A stretch of DNA of 64,000 nt from Crocinitomicaceae bacterium (lineage in GTDB: Bacteria > Bacteroidota > Bacteroidia > Flavobacteriales_D > Crocinitomicaceae). Made by a program: the position numbers and the translations under genes. The stretch lies in the NCBI GenBank assembly GCA_022447585.1, contig JAKVAR010000009.1, positions 802,797-866,796 of the forward strand, in the 5' to 3' direction. Under the pieces are notes generated by a model. The model saw only the letters and a list, made by a program, of their open reading frames with translations, was not told the DNA's origin and did not search any database. Shown in pieces: positions 8,402-17,403 of this stretch. The first letter of the stretch is position 1; every line of letters starts with the position of its first letter.

Positions 8402-9399
8402 TGACATTATCAAAAAAACATATCGGATTAATTCTAATCATTGGTATTCTTTTTCCGGTCCTGAGTCTTACCCATTTATTTTGTGGACAAATTGAAATTA
8501 GCTCATCTGAATTCTTAGACTCTATCTTCAGTTACAACCCTGAGAATACAAACCACATAATTGCAAGAGAATTGAGATTACCAAGAATGATTATGGCAGT
8601 CATAGCTGGTGCGGGACTATCTCTAGCAGGTCTTTTAATGCAGACCTTATTTAACAACCCCCTGGCAGGGCCATTTGTTCTTGGAATTAATTCTGGCTCA
8701 AGCCTTTTTGTCGCTTTCAGTATTATGACGGGGATTCCACTCCTAAGTTCGGACCTAGGCATTATTTCAAGTGCACTTATTGGTGCATTTGCTTTTGGAA
8801 TACTCATTCTTTTCTTCTCCGTTTTCGTTCGCTCTCATATTTCATTGCTCCTTATAGGGCTTATGCTGGGAAGTTTCACTGGAGCTATAGTATTCATTTT
8901 ACAATCTGCTAGCGACTCGGAAGAACTAAAAACATTCACAATGTGGGCTATGGGTTCATTACAAAACATTGAACTATCTCAAATCCCCTTAATTCTAATA
9001 CTATTTATTTTGGGTCTTCTTGGTTCACTTTTTTTAATAAAACCATTAAACATTCTTGTTCTGGGTGAAAACGAAGCTAAATTATTAGGAACAAATTACA
9101 AATCAGCTAGATTAATTATCATTATCATCACAGCATTATTAACCGGTCTCATCACGGCATTTTGCGGACCAATTGCATTTGTTGGGCTTGCTGTTCCAAA
9201 CTTGGTTAGAATTCTGTTTAAAACACAAAATCACTCCACTTTAATATTTGCTTCCATTTTAATTGGCGGGAGTTTTATATTAGGATGTGATATTCTGATC
9301 CAATTATTGGAAAACCGCATTCACATTCCAATTAACGCTTTCACCTCACTTATTGGAGCTCCATTTGTTGTAGTCATTGTTTTAAAAAGATTAGCATGA
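8401..9399 (+). CDS. Metal-chelate ABC transporter permease (FecCD/BtuC family)
   Basis: This 332-residue polytopic protein has about nine to ten membrane segments in the FecCD/BtuC pattern. Recognisable family segments are ELRLPRMIMAVIAGAGLSLAG (around residues 54-75, including the RLPR motif before the second helix), NNPLAGPFVLGINSGSS, and the GPIAFVGLAVPNLVR motif, which contacts the ATPase. It forms the homodimeric inner-membrane channel of the importer. It overlaps the binding protein gene by one base and the ATPase gene by four (ATGA), consistent with translational coupling. Confidence 0.94.
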   Translation: MTLSKKHIGLILIIGILFPVLSLTHLFCGQIEISSSEFLDSIFSYNPENTNHIIARELRLPRMIMAVIAGAGLSLAGLLMQTLFNNPLAGPFVLGINSGSSLFVAFSIMTGIPLLSSDLGIISSALIGAFAFGILILFFSVFVRSHISLLLIGLMLGSFTGAIVFILQSASDSEELKTFTMWAMGSLQNIELSQIPLILILFILGLLGSLFLIKPLNILVLGENEAKLLGTNYKSARLIIIIITALLTGLITAFCGPIAFVGLAVPNLVRILFKTQNHSTLIFASILIGGSFILGCDILIQLLENRIHIPINAFTSLIGAPFVVVIVLKRLA

Positions 9400-10106
9400 T
9401 TGAATTTAAAAATATAATTGTGGGATACAGCAATATAACACTGTTTTCAATCGATGATATCCAATTGAATCTTGGACAACTTTACATTTTAATTGGAAAA
9501 AATGGCTCTGGTAAATCAACACTATTAAAATCAATTGTTGGACTTGAAAAGGTGATTGATGGTAGTATTCTCCTCAACACTAAGAACATCAGCACGTTAT
9601 CTAAGCGAGATACTTCAAAAATGATAGCCTTTGTTCAATCTACTTTCCCGAACATAGACTACTTGAAAGTATATGATTACATTGCACTTGGCAGATCTCC
9701 CTATACCAATGCATTTGGAAGGCTATCAAAGGCTGATTTGGACATCATAAAATCAGCTATTAAAACACTTAATATTGAGCACCTGAGTGAAAAGTTCACG
9801 ACTGAATTATCAGATGGTGAAAGACAATTAGTTTCTATCGCCAAAGCATTATGTCAAGACACATCAATAATTCTGCTAGATGAACCTACAGCGTTTTTAG
9901 ACTATTCGAACAAAACCTTACTGCACACGATCTTAAAAAGAATAGCACTAGAAACAAAAAAGTGTATCATCCTTTCATCTCATGATTTAGAGTTAAGCCT
10001 AGAAACTAAGTCTGACTTTCTAACTGTAAATTCAAAATCAAAAAAGCTTGAATTAATAAAAGCCCCTTCTGACAGGCAAACTCTTATTTCAATTGCCTTC
10101 AGCTAA
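9396..10106 (+). CDS. Metal-chelate ABC transporter ATP-binding protein (FecE/BtuD-like)
   Basis: This 236-residue ATPase powers the importer. It has Walker A GKNGSGKST (about residues 34-42), Q-loop region FVQSTFPN, ABC signature LSDGERQ (a D replaces the usual second G/S position), Walker B IILLDEPTAFLD and H-loop SSHDLE. It is the last gene of the three-gene operon. The distal C-terminus is short compared with E. coli FecE (about 255 residues). About 140 nt of convergent intergenic sequence follow with no clear terminator. Confidence 0.94.
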   Translation: MIEFKNIIVGYSNITLFSIDDIQLNLGQLYILIGKNGSGKSTLLKSIVGLEKVIDGSILLNTKNISTLSKRDTSKMIAFVQSTFPNIDYLKVYDYIALGRSPYTNAFGRLSKADLDIIKSAIKTLNIEHLSEKFTTELSDGERQLVSIAKALCQDTSIILLDEPTAFLDYSNKTLLHTILKRIALETKKCIILSSHDLELSLETKSDFLTVNSKSKKLELIKAPSDRQTLISIAFS

Positions 10107-10244
10107 CTCTGTAATTACTATCTACTTAACCCTAACAAATAACATCCAATAAGATAAACCCAAACAAAGGTTTCATTTTGGATCTCAAGTCAATTAGAAG
10201 TTCGAATTCAATAAAATTTAATCTGCTTAGGTAAAAAAACTAAA

Positions 10245-11369
10245 TTAAACCGCCGTATTCATTTCAGAAAGTCGCTTATCATAAGCTCCTGTACCCAGCT
10301 CATTCAATAACGTAAAATGACTAACTAAAGCACTGTAAAAAGTTTTATTATGATAATAAGGGACTCCGAATTCTTTTGCTGTTTGCTTAACAATTGGTGC
10401 TATATCTTTATAGTGGACATGACAAATATTTGGAAACAAATGATGTTCAATCTGATAGTTCAAACCACCTATCAACCATGAAAAAACTAAACTACCATTA
10501 GCAAAATTAGACGTGGTCTTCATTTGATGAATTGCCCAATTATTCTCTACACCTCCATCTTCAGCGACAAAAAATTCAGTTTCCCCAACAACATGAGCCG
10601 GCTGAAAGATCAAGGCTAAGATCATACCACTGATGAATTGCATCAATAAAAATCCCAATAAAACCTGCCACCAAGCAACATCCAAAAGATAAATAGGTAG
10701 GACAAGTGTTAAAGCAATGTACCAAATCTTGTGAAAAATAATTTCAATAATAGCCTTTCCTTTAGTTAATCCTTGAGCTTCTAGAAGTCCTTTCTTGTCA
10801 TAACGTACGATTTGCTCAAAATCTTTGACTAAAAGCCAATATGTGGTTAAAATACCATATAAGAATGGAGCGTAAAAAATTTGAAACTTGAAAAAACCTA
10901 ACCTCTTCTGATTTGGAGAAAAACGCATTATACCTTTCTTCTCAATATCTTCATCATAGCCATCAATATTTGTAAATGAATGGTGAAGAACATTATGCTG
11001 CATTCTCCAGTTTGCAGGATAACCTCCAATAAAATTTAAAATAAATCCAACAACCTTATTTACAGTTTCATTCTTAGAGTATGCACTATGGTTTGCATCA
11101 TGCATAACGGATAATCCAATACCAGACATTCCAAACCCCATAATTACCCACATTGCCATCATTGGCCAAACAGAGTTTACTATGCCTGTTAACATCAATA
11201 CTAAAGGAGTAAAATACATCGTAATCATGAAGAAGGTTTTAAACTTCATATTGAAATTTGCGTACTTTGAAATATTCTTTTCCTTAAAGTGAGCGTTTAC
11301 ACGTTTCCGAACAACTTTGAAAAATTCAGGTTGATCTTGTTCGTTGAATTTAATATGGGGTGCACTCAT
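10245..11369 (-). CDS. Acyl-lipid/acyl-CoA fatty-acid desaturase
   Basis: This 374-residue membrane di-iron desaturase contains three histidine boxes: HDANH (about residue 91), HNVLHH (about 126) and QIEHH (about 305, Gln replacing the first His). The QxxHH box is typical of front-end (delta-5/delta-6-like) desaturases, but no fused cytochrome b5 domain is present, so electrons must come from a separate donor. Four or more hydrophobic segments flank the boxes. The gene is monocistronic; a perfect -7 box (TAACTTTG on the coding strand, 11414-11421) lies about 45 nt upstream. It probably adjusts membrane fluidity; regiospecificity is not deducible here. Confidence 0.92.
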   Translation of the reverse strand: MSAPHIKFNEQDQPEFFKVVRKRVNAHFKEKNISKYANFNMKFKTFFMITMYFTPLVLMLTGIVNSVWPMMAMWVIMGFGMSGIGLSVMHDANHSAYSKNETVNKVVGFILNFIGGYPANWRMQHNVLHHSFTNIDGYDEDIEKKGIMRFSPNQKRLGFFKFQIFYAPFLYGILTTYWLLVKDFEQIVRYDKKGLLEAQGLTKGKAIIEIIFHKIWYIALTLVLPIYLLDVAWWQVLLGFLLMQFISGMILALIFQPAHVVGETEFFVAEDGGVENNWAIHQMKTTSNFANGSLVFSWLIGGLNYQIEHHLFPNICHVHYKDIAPIVKQTAKEFGVPYYHNKTFYSALVSHFTLLNELGTGAYDKRLSEMNTAV

Positions 11370-11625
11370 AAATTTTTTTTAGCATATTCATTCAAAGCAT
11401 ATTGAACGAGCTACAAAGTTAGTCTAATTATAATCGAAATAACCTGACCGTTATCATAATTAATCACAGTAATATGTTTGTAAACATGGTGTTAAAATTC
11501 CAATAACTCTAATTATTTTGTACTTATCTTTAAATAATTATTGTTAGTCGTACTTTTATTTTAATTCATCAATAGTTGGATAAAAAATGAACAATACCCT
11601 TTTAATACGTGATAAATTTATCTAT

Positions 11626-12342
11626 TTACCTCCAAAAACTCCTTAAATCTTCAAGTAATTCTTTTGAACTAACTTCCTTATAACCATTATTACTTGTTCT
11701 AAAATCTTCAATTAAATCAGTAAGATTGTCTGTCGATCCATTTGCCAAATGAGCCAATATTAACTGCCATTGAATTGTTGAGTTCAATTTACTTTCTTCC
11801 ATTTTCTGAATTAAATCGATCACTCGTTGAGGTTGATTCGTTTCAAGCAGGCAAGTAAAACGATACACCAACAATTCATCTTTCAGTTCTTCATCATTTG
11901 ATAGCGCTACGAATAATTTGTCTGCTTCATTATAATTCCCTTCATTATAATACTCCATTGCCTCACTTAACTCGTTATTATCATCTCCCATTACTGTCAG
12001 GTTATCTGGATGTGGTGTTGCATACGCTGCGTACAAATTTGAATCACTGTACGATTGGTGTATAAAGAAATAACTTGACCCTAATAAGACAATAGCAACA
12101 CTCGCAATTTTCAACAAGGGTCTCATGAATAGTGTTTTCGATGATTTACGATTTAGAGCCTCAACCTTGCTTTTAGTTTTAACCCATGCTGCAGATTCGA
12201 GCATAGCATACGTCTTTGCTTGTAAGGCAACTTCACTCTTCAGCTCTTCACTTTCAGCCATCTCGGCTTCAAATGATTCAGCCTCAAATTTTGTCATTCC
12301 ACCAGTTAGATACAAGTCTATTTTTTCGGTCAAATTTTCCAT
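11626..12342 (-). CDS. Anti-sigma-like membrane protein with periplasmic TPR-type domain
   Basis: The 238-residue protein has a cytoplasmic N-terminal helical region (1-70, starting ENLTEKIDLYLTGGMTKFEAE, reminiscent of Bacteroidota anti-sigma domains), one membrane helix (about 75-95, LLKIASVAIVLLGSSYFFI) and an extracytoplasmic part. The latter carries helix pairs that look like one or two TPRs (ALEYYNEGNYNEADKLF-type pattern around residues 128-150). The ATG follows the sigma-factor stop codon directly, with no spacer. By position and topology it probably sequesters the adjacent ECF sigma factor. It lacks the HxxxCxxC zinc motif of ZAS anti-sigma factors, so the interaction mode would differ. 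Function is inferred. Confidence 0.8.
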   Translation of the reverse strand: MENLTEKIDLYLTGGMTKFEAESFEAEMAESEELKSEVALQAKTYAMLESAAWVKTKSKVEALNRKSSKTLFMRPLLKIASVAIVLLGSSYFFIHQSYSDSNLYAAYATPHPDNLTVMGDDNNELSEAMEYYNEGNYNEADKLFVALSNDEELKDELLVYRFTCLLETNQPQRVIDLIQKMEESKLNSTIQWQLILAHLANGSTDNLTDLIEDFRTSNNGYKEVSSKELLEDLRSFWR

Positions 12343-12945
12343 TTACGATTCTATATAACTTCTTAGTCGATTATTCACAGCACTATTTTCTAACACTATA
12401 CCTTTCAACTTAGAAAGACATTTATTCTTTTTATTCATGGCAATTTGAGCGTTTTTAAAGTTCATCCTATTGGCAATTTCTTTCATGGAAAAATGATGAG
12501 ACCATAACTCCAAAACAGTTTTACAACTATCCCCAATTACACCAAGCAAGTTTTTCACTTCCTGCGTTAACTCCATTTCATTAAAAAATTTAAGCGGCGA
12601 AGCTTCAAACTCCCCAAACTCCTGATAATTACTTTCAAAATCAACATAGCGACTTTCTTTATTAACTACCTTAATCCATACTCTTTTACAGATCACAAAA
12701 AGATAAGTATCTAAACTACTTTGCCCTTGAAACTTATCTTTTCTGATATTGAAGATCAATTGAGTTACCCCTTCTGTCAATACTAATTCAGCATCATCCT
12801 CTCCTCCACTATTACTTAATACGTGAGCCTTAATTTTCCCTCTATTCATATTCAAGAGTTGCTCAATCGATCTATTCTCATTTTTATCCCCATCCTTAAT
12901 TGACTGGATAATCATTTCATCTGAAAACCTTCTTCTACTTAGCAC
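12343..12945 (-). CDS. Divergent ECF-type sigma-70 family factor
   Basis: This 200-residue protein has a region resembling sigma2 (about 50-110, with DDAELVLTEGVTQLIFNIR replacing the more usual DAEDIxQE, then SSLDTYLFVICKRVW) and a sigma4-like helix-turn-helix (about 140-188, FSMKEIANRMNFKNAQIAMN). It is clearly an RNA polymerase sigma factor of the ECF type but diverged. It is cotranscribed with the TPR anti-sigma-like gene and divergent from a surface protein and a CHAT peptidase lipoprotein. These are its likely targets. Met11 is an alternative start. No housekeeping -7 box is visible in the divergent spacer. Confidence 0.88.
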   Translation of the reverse strand: MLSRRRFSDEMIIQSIKDGDKNENRSIEQLLNMNRGKIKAHVLSNSGGEDDAELVLTEGVTQLIFNIRKDKFQGQSSLDTYLFVICKRVWIKVVNKESRYVDFESNYQEFGEFEASPLKFFNEMELTQEVKNLLGVIGDSCKTVLELWSHHFSMKEIANRMNFKNAQIAMNKKNKCLSKLKGIVLENSAVNNRLRSYIES

Positions 12946-12994
12946 TGATATGATTTATTATTTAATTTAAAACTAATAAAATCACATCTAATTG

Positions 12995-13060
12995 GTTATG
13001 TTTTTACAAATTAGTGCCACTATATTCAAAAAACATAACTAATATGAAAAAAAACATAAC
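12995..13060. repeat. Three copies of an 11-nt motif between the sigma and surface-protein genes
   Basis: AAAAACATAAC occurs at 13029-13039 and 13050-13060 on the forward strand and once inverted (GTTATGTTTTT) at 12995-13005. The first two copies flank the ATG at 13044; the inverted copy faces the sigma gene 50 nt away. The arrangement could be an autoregulatory sigma or repressor site, but the region is AT-rich and the last copy is in coding sequence, so chance or local duplication is possible. Confidence 0.4.
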
Positions 13061-14420
13061 AAAATTCATCGGTTTACTCGCTATAATCCTGTCATTAGGA
13101 TCGATAGGTCATGCACAACAAATCTCAGCAACACAAGGACAAAACGGTTCAGAATATAACTTTGAAGTTGCGAATTACACACCATCCCATAGCGCTGTTG
13201 TTCTCTCTCACCTCTGGTGGTTTGGAGACAATGGTTTCAGTTTTGGATCAACACCAGTTCATACTTTCTCTAATAATTCAGGAAAGCAACCTTCCGTTAT
13301 AGTTACTGAGGGTTACGGAACTGGCGGACCTCCACCGCTCAGGATGTTAAGCCCAATTTCTTCACTAACACCAATACCATCATTAAGAAGTTTAGGTCAG
13401 AGTGAGCATATCCGAATTCAAAATTACAGAAAAGCAGTAGCTAAAGATACCGTGTATTTTATAATAACTTATGCCCAACCATCTAATGCTATAACCCCTT
13501 CGAATGGAACAATTACATTGGAATTAGATAATGCGACAACATTCCTTGATGGATTTGTAGCAAATAATAACCATTTTTTACCAAATGGAGAAACAATTCG
13601 CTATTCTAGTAGTAATCCAACACAAGTTCACATTGACTTCACTAACATCAAAAATGAAGAACGTTCTATCCTGATTCCTATTTACGTAGGTGTTAATAAT
13701 AAAAGAAACCTTGCTTTTTTATCATCTGTAATTTATCATAATAATTCAGAAGAAACATTTACCGATGAATTAAAACTACCGAATCGGAGATCTCAGGACC
13801 CAAACCAAATGACTGAAATTTCATATTCTGATGATAATACCAGTGGCGATGTGTATACACCATGTGAATTTGGCGGAGAAAAAATTGAATACACAATTGA
13901 CTTCCAAAACATTGGCGAAGGCCCTACGCACTATGTACAAGTAGTTTGTCAATTGGATGACAAAGTTGACTTAAACACAATTCGTGATATCATTCCACCG
14001 ACAAAATACAACTCAATAAATCAAGTGTTTCAAGCCCAATTACCTGGGGCAAATTCAGCAAATTACTATATAAATACACAAGACAAAACAATCACATTTG
14101 AATTCCAAGATTTAAAATTATTCGGAACTGGTGATCCTTTATGTCAAAATCTAAATGTTACTAAGTCAAGTGTCTCTTTCTCTGTTAACGCAAAACCAGA
14201 TTACGTTTTTGGACCTCCAATTATCTCATATTCGACAATTGTTTTCGACGAGAATGACGCTTTAATTACCGACACGGTATTTACGCAATGTAGCAATCCA
14301 ATAACCCCGGGGGGATTCCCAAATGTAGCTCCTTCTCCAACCAAACCTTACCTATGGATAGGCGCATCTGTTTTAGTTGCTCTTGGTGGATTAATTGTAT
14401 TCAGAAAGTCTAAAAAGTAA
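13044..14420 (+). CDS. Secreted membrane-anchored surface protein with PKD-like and DUF11/DUF7619-like regions
   Basis: A start at 13044 (MKKNITKF) gives 458 residues with a clean signal peptide ending near GHAQ; the frame is open 30 nt further upstream, but that start would bury the signal peptide. After an N-terminal beta-rich part with a PKD-like WWFGDNGFSFGSTPVHTF segment, a region around residues 265-420 (EYTIDFQNIGEGPTHYVQVV) resembles the repeat domains found in large Bacteroidota surface proteins. A C-terminal helix (YLWIGASVLVALGGLIVF) followed by FRKSKK would anchor it in the inner membrane. It is 26 nt upstream of the CHAT gene. Its function is unknown; it may display or regulate the CHAT peptidase. 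Confidence 0.8.
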   Translation: MKKNITKFIGLLAIILSLGSIGHAQQISATQGQNGSEYNFEVANYTPSHSAVVLSHLWWFGDNGFSFGSTPVHTFSNNSGKQPSVIVTEGYGTGGPPPLRMLSPISSLTPIPSLRSLGQSEHIRIQNYRKAVAKDTVYFIITYAQPSNAITPSNGTITLELDNATTFLDGFVANNNHFLPNGETIRYSSSNPTQVHIDFTNIKNEERSILIPIYVGVNNKRNLAFLSSVIYHNNSEETFTDELKLPNRRSQDPNQMTEISYSDDNTSGDVYTPCEFGGEKIEYTIDFQNIGEGPTHYVQVVCQLDDKVDLNTIRDIIPPTKYNSINQVFQAQLPGANSANYYINTQDKTITFEFQDLKLFGTGDPLCQNLNVTKSSVSFSVNAKPDYVFGPPIISYSTIVFDENDALITDTVFTQCSNPITPGGFPNVAPSPTKPYLWIGASVLVALGGLIVFRKSKK

Positions 14421-14440
14421 ACGACTTTTAATACTATTTT

Positions 14441-14475
14441 AGCGGTATGAAATTCTTATTCATACCGCTTTTTTT
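14441..14475 (+). terminator. Intrinsic terminator containing the start codon of the CHAT gene
   Basis: A perfect 11-bp stem (arms 14441-14451 and 14459-14469, loop ATTCTTA) is followed by a run of T to 14475. It lies 20 nt after the stop codon of the surface-protein gene. The CHAT gene ATG (14447-14449) is inside the left arm, and codons 2-10 of its signal peptide make up the loop, right arm and T tract. As an RNA it could both stop read-through and hide the start codon. Confidence 0.85.
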
Positions 14476-17236
14476 GGTCTTATTATTTCCCTCTTGCGAT
14501 TCAGACGAAACTAATTCGACTCCAGACGTCAACGAGCAATTGTTACCTCCACCTGACATCGAACTTATAGACTGGATTGTTAAACTCAAAAAAGAAAGTC
14601 AATCTTTTAGAGATAATAATGAACCCGAAAAAGCTCTTAAATCATTAAATGAATGTATTTCCGAAGTTTGGCGTCCATTAAAAGGAGAAGAAGAGCACAT
14701 TCAAATGGGTTGGGCTTACGTAAACAGAGCGTACATCCATGAACAATTACTTGGCAATTACTTGCTCGCTAAAAATGATTACCTAGAAGCTTTGAAACTG
14801 TTTCATTCCGTAAATCACGAAGACTTTTACGTTGCCCGTTATGTACTACAACCACTGGGTAATATTCACACACGTTTTGGCGAGAATGAACAAGCGCTTC
14901 GTATGTTAACGAAGTTCAAAGAAATATCTGAAGAAAATGACGAAGTTGATGCAATTGCAAATGCTTATAACGACATTGGACGTGTTCATTTAAATAAAGG
15001 AGATGGTAAAAAAGCGATCGAAAGCTTTAATTCCGGAATTTCAATTGAAACAGATAATCATATAAATATAGGACTTCTATATTCTAGTCTGGCAGAAGCA
15101 TACCTCTATACTACTGATTTAAAACAGGGAATAAATACAGCTTTAAAAGGTAAGGATCATTTTAGTAAAGCACTTAAAAACACTGACACTAAAAGCTATC
15201 AATTTCAATTAATTAAGAAGTATCAGCAAGAAACAAAAAAAACGCTGGGTAATTTGCTGTCTGAGTCAGGAGATTACAAATCTTCTATTTACAGTTTTAA
15301 TGAAGCATTAAGAGATGCTAAAATTATCTACCCACGTAAACATCGAGAAATTGGTAAAATTCATCTCGGAATAGCTAATTGCTACGTTAAATCTGAGAAT
15401 ATTGAAAAAGGATTAACGCACTATCAGGACGCCCTAATTTCAATGATTCCAAATTTTGAATCATTATCGCATTTCGACAATCCGAAAAAAGAATTTCTAT
15501 ACGCTGACGTTACCATTGGGGAAGCCCTTATCGGGAAAGCAAAAACACAAAAAGCACTATACGACTCAATTGGAGGGTTAAACTTTTTAAAAGCATCTCT
15601 AGAAACTTACCTCACCTATTACAATTGGGAAAAATCACTGCGAAATGAACACCAAAATGACAATTCTAAGCTAAAATTTGCGGCGATTAATCATCAAATA
15701 GGCTCAGAAGCTCTTCAAATAATCAAAGAACTCGACAAAATAGAACCACTAAACAATTGGGCCGAAGCAGGTTTCAAACTAATAGACCAAACAAAGAGCA
15801 CTGTTTTAGATCAAACAAGAAGAAGAAACATAAATCAATCTCGGCTTAATCTTAATGACTCGATTTTTGATGATGTGCGTCAGTTAGAAGTTCAGCTTTC
15901 TTTATTAAACATAGAATTCAATGATGCGATTCTTGCTGGAGACTCAATTAAACAAAGTAGAATCAATAAACAAATTGTGCAGTCTGATGAAAAATATCAA
16001 ATTTTAAATCATACTATTAAGCAAAAATATTGGACATTAAGTGAATTGAATTCAGGTCAAACAAAATCGATTGACATCAATTCTTTAAAGGAAGAATTGA
16101 AAAAAAGTGAGTCAACAATACTCAATTATTACGAAGGAGATTCAAATCTTTTTGTAGCCATTATAAATCCAGACAAAACATTTCTAATTCAATTAGAATT
16201 TAACTCATATAACAATTCAGTGGATCAATTTATTCATGCAATTAGTTCAGATAAGATTAATGGTCCGGTTCAATATGAAAACATTTCCTATTCTCTTTAC
16301 GAGGCAATTATAGAACCTATTCAAAGTCAACTGTCATCAAAAAAGTGGATAATAATCCCTGATGGCAAAATGCACCAAGTTCCTTTTGAAGCATTAATTC
16401 ACACTAAATCTGAGACAAAAAACTTCAAACAGTTAAATTACCTCTTGCACAAGCAAGTAATTTCTTATTGTCCATCAGCTAAATTTTATTTGACAGATAA
16501 TAAATGGAAAAAAGGATTAAAACCATTTTTGGGAATAGCGCCTATATTTAAACATAATAAAGAATTCTCATGGTTAAATCACTCCAAAAATGAAATAAAA
16601 TTAGGTAAGACCTATTTTGGAGGAGATCTTTTAGTAGCCGAAAAAGCAACTAAACACAATTTTCTTGAAGAAGTTGAGGACTACCAAATCGTTCATATTT
16701 CAACTCACGCAGATAAAGGAACAAATGCAAACAACGATGGTTGGATGGCTTTTGCCTCTGACACATTATCGAATCGACTTCAAACGCCTGAAATTTTTCA
16801 ATTGAACTTATCTTCAGATTTAGTTATTTTGAACGCATGTGAAACTGGAGTTGGTGAGATATTTAGAGGTGAAGGAACCAGGAGTATCACAGCAGGATTC
16901 CTTTCATCAGGAGCTAACAATGTAATCACCAACCTATGGCAAGCAAATCACTCCTCTAACCTCCAGTTGTTTGAAGCTTTTTACGACAATCTTGCTTCTG
17001 AAACTAAACCTTCGTCCTCACTTCAACAAGCCAAAATTAAATTTATCACCAATGAAAACACCAATGAATTGACTGCCCACCCATATTATTGGGCTGCCCC
17101 AATATTAATCGGAACTGATCATCCTATTAAAGTGCTTAGCTCAACTTCATCTAACACCATATGGTATATAGTTGGGGGACTTATTTTCATTGTTATTCTT
17201 CCCATACTTCGAAAAAAACGTAACTCTCAAACTTAA
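14447..17236 (+). CDS. TPR-CHAT peptidase lipoprotein
   Basis: This 929-residue protein starts with a lipoprotein signal (lipobox FPSC, Cys17). A TPR array spans roughly residues 60-330 (e.g. LGNIHTRFGENEQALRMLTK, AYNDIGRVHLNKGDGKKAIE), then a helical linker, then a caspase-like CHAT domain (about 600-895). The catalytic pair is visible: His754 in VHISTHA and Cys798 in LNACETG, followed by GEGTRSITAGFLSSGANNV. A C-terminal helix (about 902-915) with RKKR suggests a second membrane anchor. CHAT domains are cysteine peptidases related to caspases and separase. Operon position and divergence from an ECF sigma/anti-sigma pair suggest regulated proteolysis in the envelope; target and trigger are unknown. 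The start codon lies in a terminator hairpin. Confidence 0.93.
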   Translation: MKFLFIPLFLVLLFPSCDSDETNSTPDVNEQLLPPPDIELIDWIVKLKKESQSFRDNNEPEKALKSLNECISEVWRPLKGEEEHIQMGWAYVNRAYIHEQLLGNYLLAKNDYLEALKLFHSVNHEDFYVARYVLQPLGNIHTRFGENEQALRMLTKFKEISEENDEVDAIANAYNDIGRVHLNKGDGKKAIESFNSGISIETDNHINIGLLYSSLAEAYLYTTDLKQGINTALKGKDHFSKALKNTDTKSYQFQLIKKYQQETKKTLGNLLSESGDYKSSIYSFNEALRDAKIIYPRKHREIGKIHLGIANCYVKSENIEKGLTHYQDALISMIPNFESLSHFDNPKKEFLYADVTIGEALIGKAKTQKALYDSIGGLNFLKASLETYLTYYNWEKSLRNEHQNDNSKLKFAAINHQIGSEALQIIKELDKIEPLNNWAEAGFKLIDQTKSTVLDQTRRRNINQSRLNLNDSIFDDVRQLEVQLSLLNIEFNDAILAGDSIKQSRINKQIVQSDEKYQILNHTIKQKYWTLSELNSGQTKSIDINSLKEELKKSESTILNYYEGDSNLFVAIINPDKTFLIQLEFNSYNNSVDQFIHAISSDKINGPVQYENISYSLYEAIIEPIQSQLSSKKWIIIPDGKMHQVPFEALIHTKSETKNFKQLNYLLHKQVISYCPSAKFYLTDNKWKKGLKPFLGIAPIFKHNKEFSWLNHSKNEIKLGKTYFGGDLLVAEKATKHNFLEEVEDYQIVHISTHADKGTNANNDGWMAFASDTLSNRLQTPEIFQLNLSSDLVILNACETGVGEIFRGEGTRSITAGFLSSGANNVITNLWQANHSSNLQLFEAFYDNLASETKPSSSLQQAKIKFITNENTNELTAHPYYWAAPILIGTDHPIKVLSSTSSNTIWYIVGGLIFIVILPILRKKRNSQT

Positions 17237-17319
17237 AAAAGTAAAAACAGTGGTTAGGTTATATTCCTATTCAAGCACTAAGTAATGACACTTAATTGTC
17301 ACTTACTCAAAATTGAATT

Positions 17320-17403
17320 ATGGAAATTTTTTGGATTGGATTTATGGCAGGTTTAATAGTAACAACAGCAGCAATAACAATCTATGAGGTATTAACAGAT
17401 TAA
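17320..17403 (+). CDS. Possible 27-residue single-helix membrane peptide
   Basis: ATG at 17320 opens a 27-codon frame (MEIFWIGFMAGLIVTTAAIT, then IYEVLTD) ending in TAA at 17401-17403. It has a strongly hydrophobic core and a charged C-terminus, as in small membrane peptides. It lies 83 nt after the CHAT gene, on the same strand, and its stop overlaps the convergent yifB stop codon. An imperfect hairpin (TGACA pairing with TGTCA) lies just upstream. No housekeeping promoter is obvious. It could be a genuine small protein of the CHAT locus or a chance frame; length alone cannot decide. Confidence 0.35.
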   Translation: MEIFWIGFMAGLIVTTAAITIYEVLTD

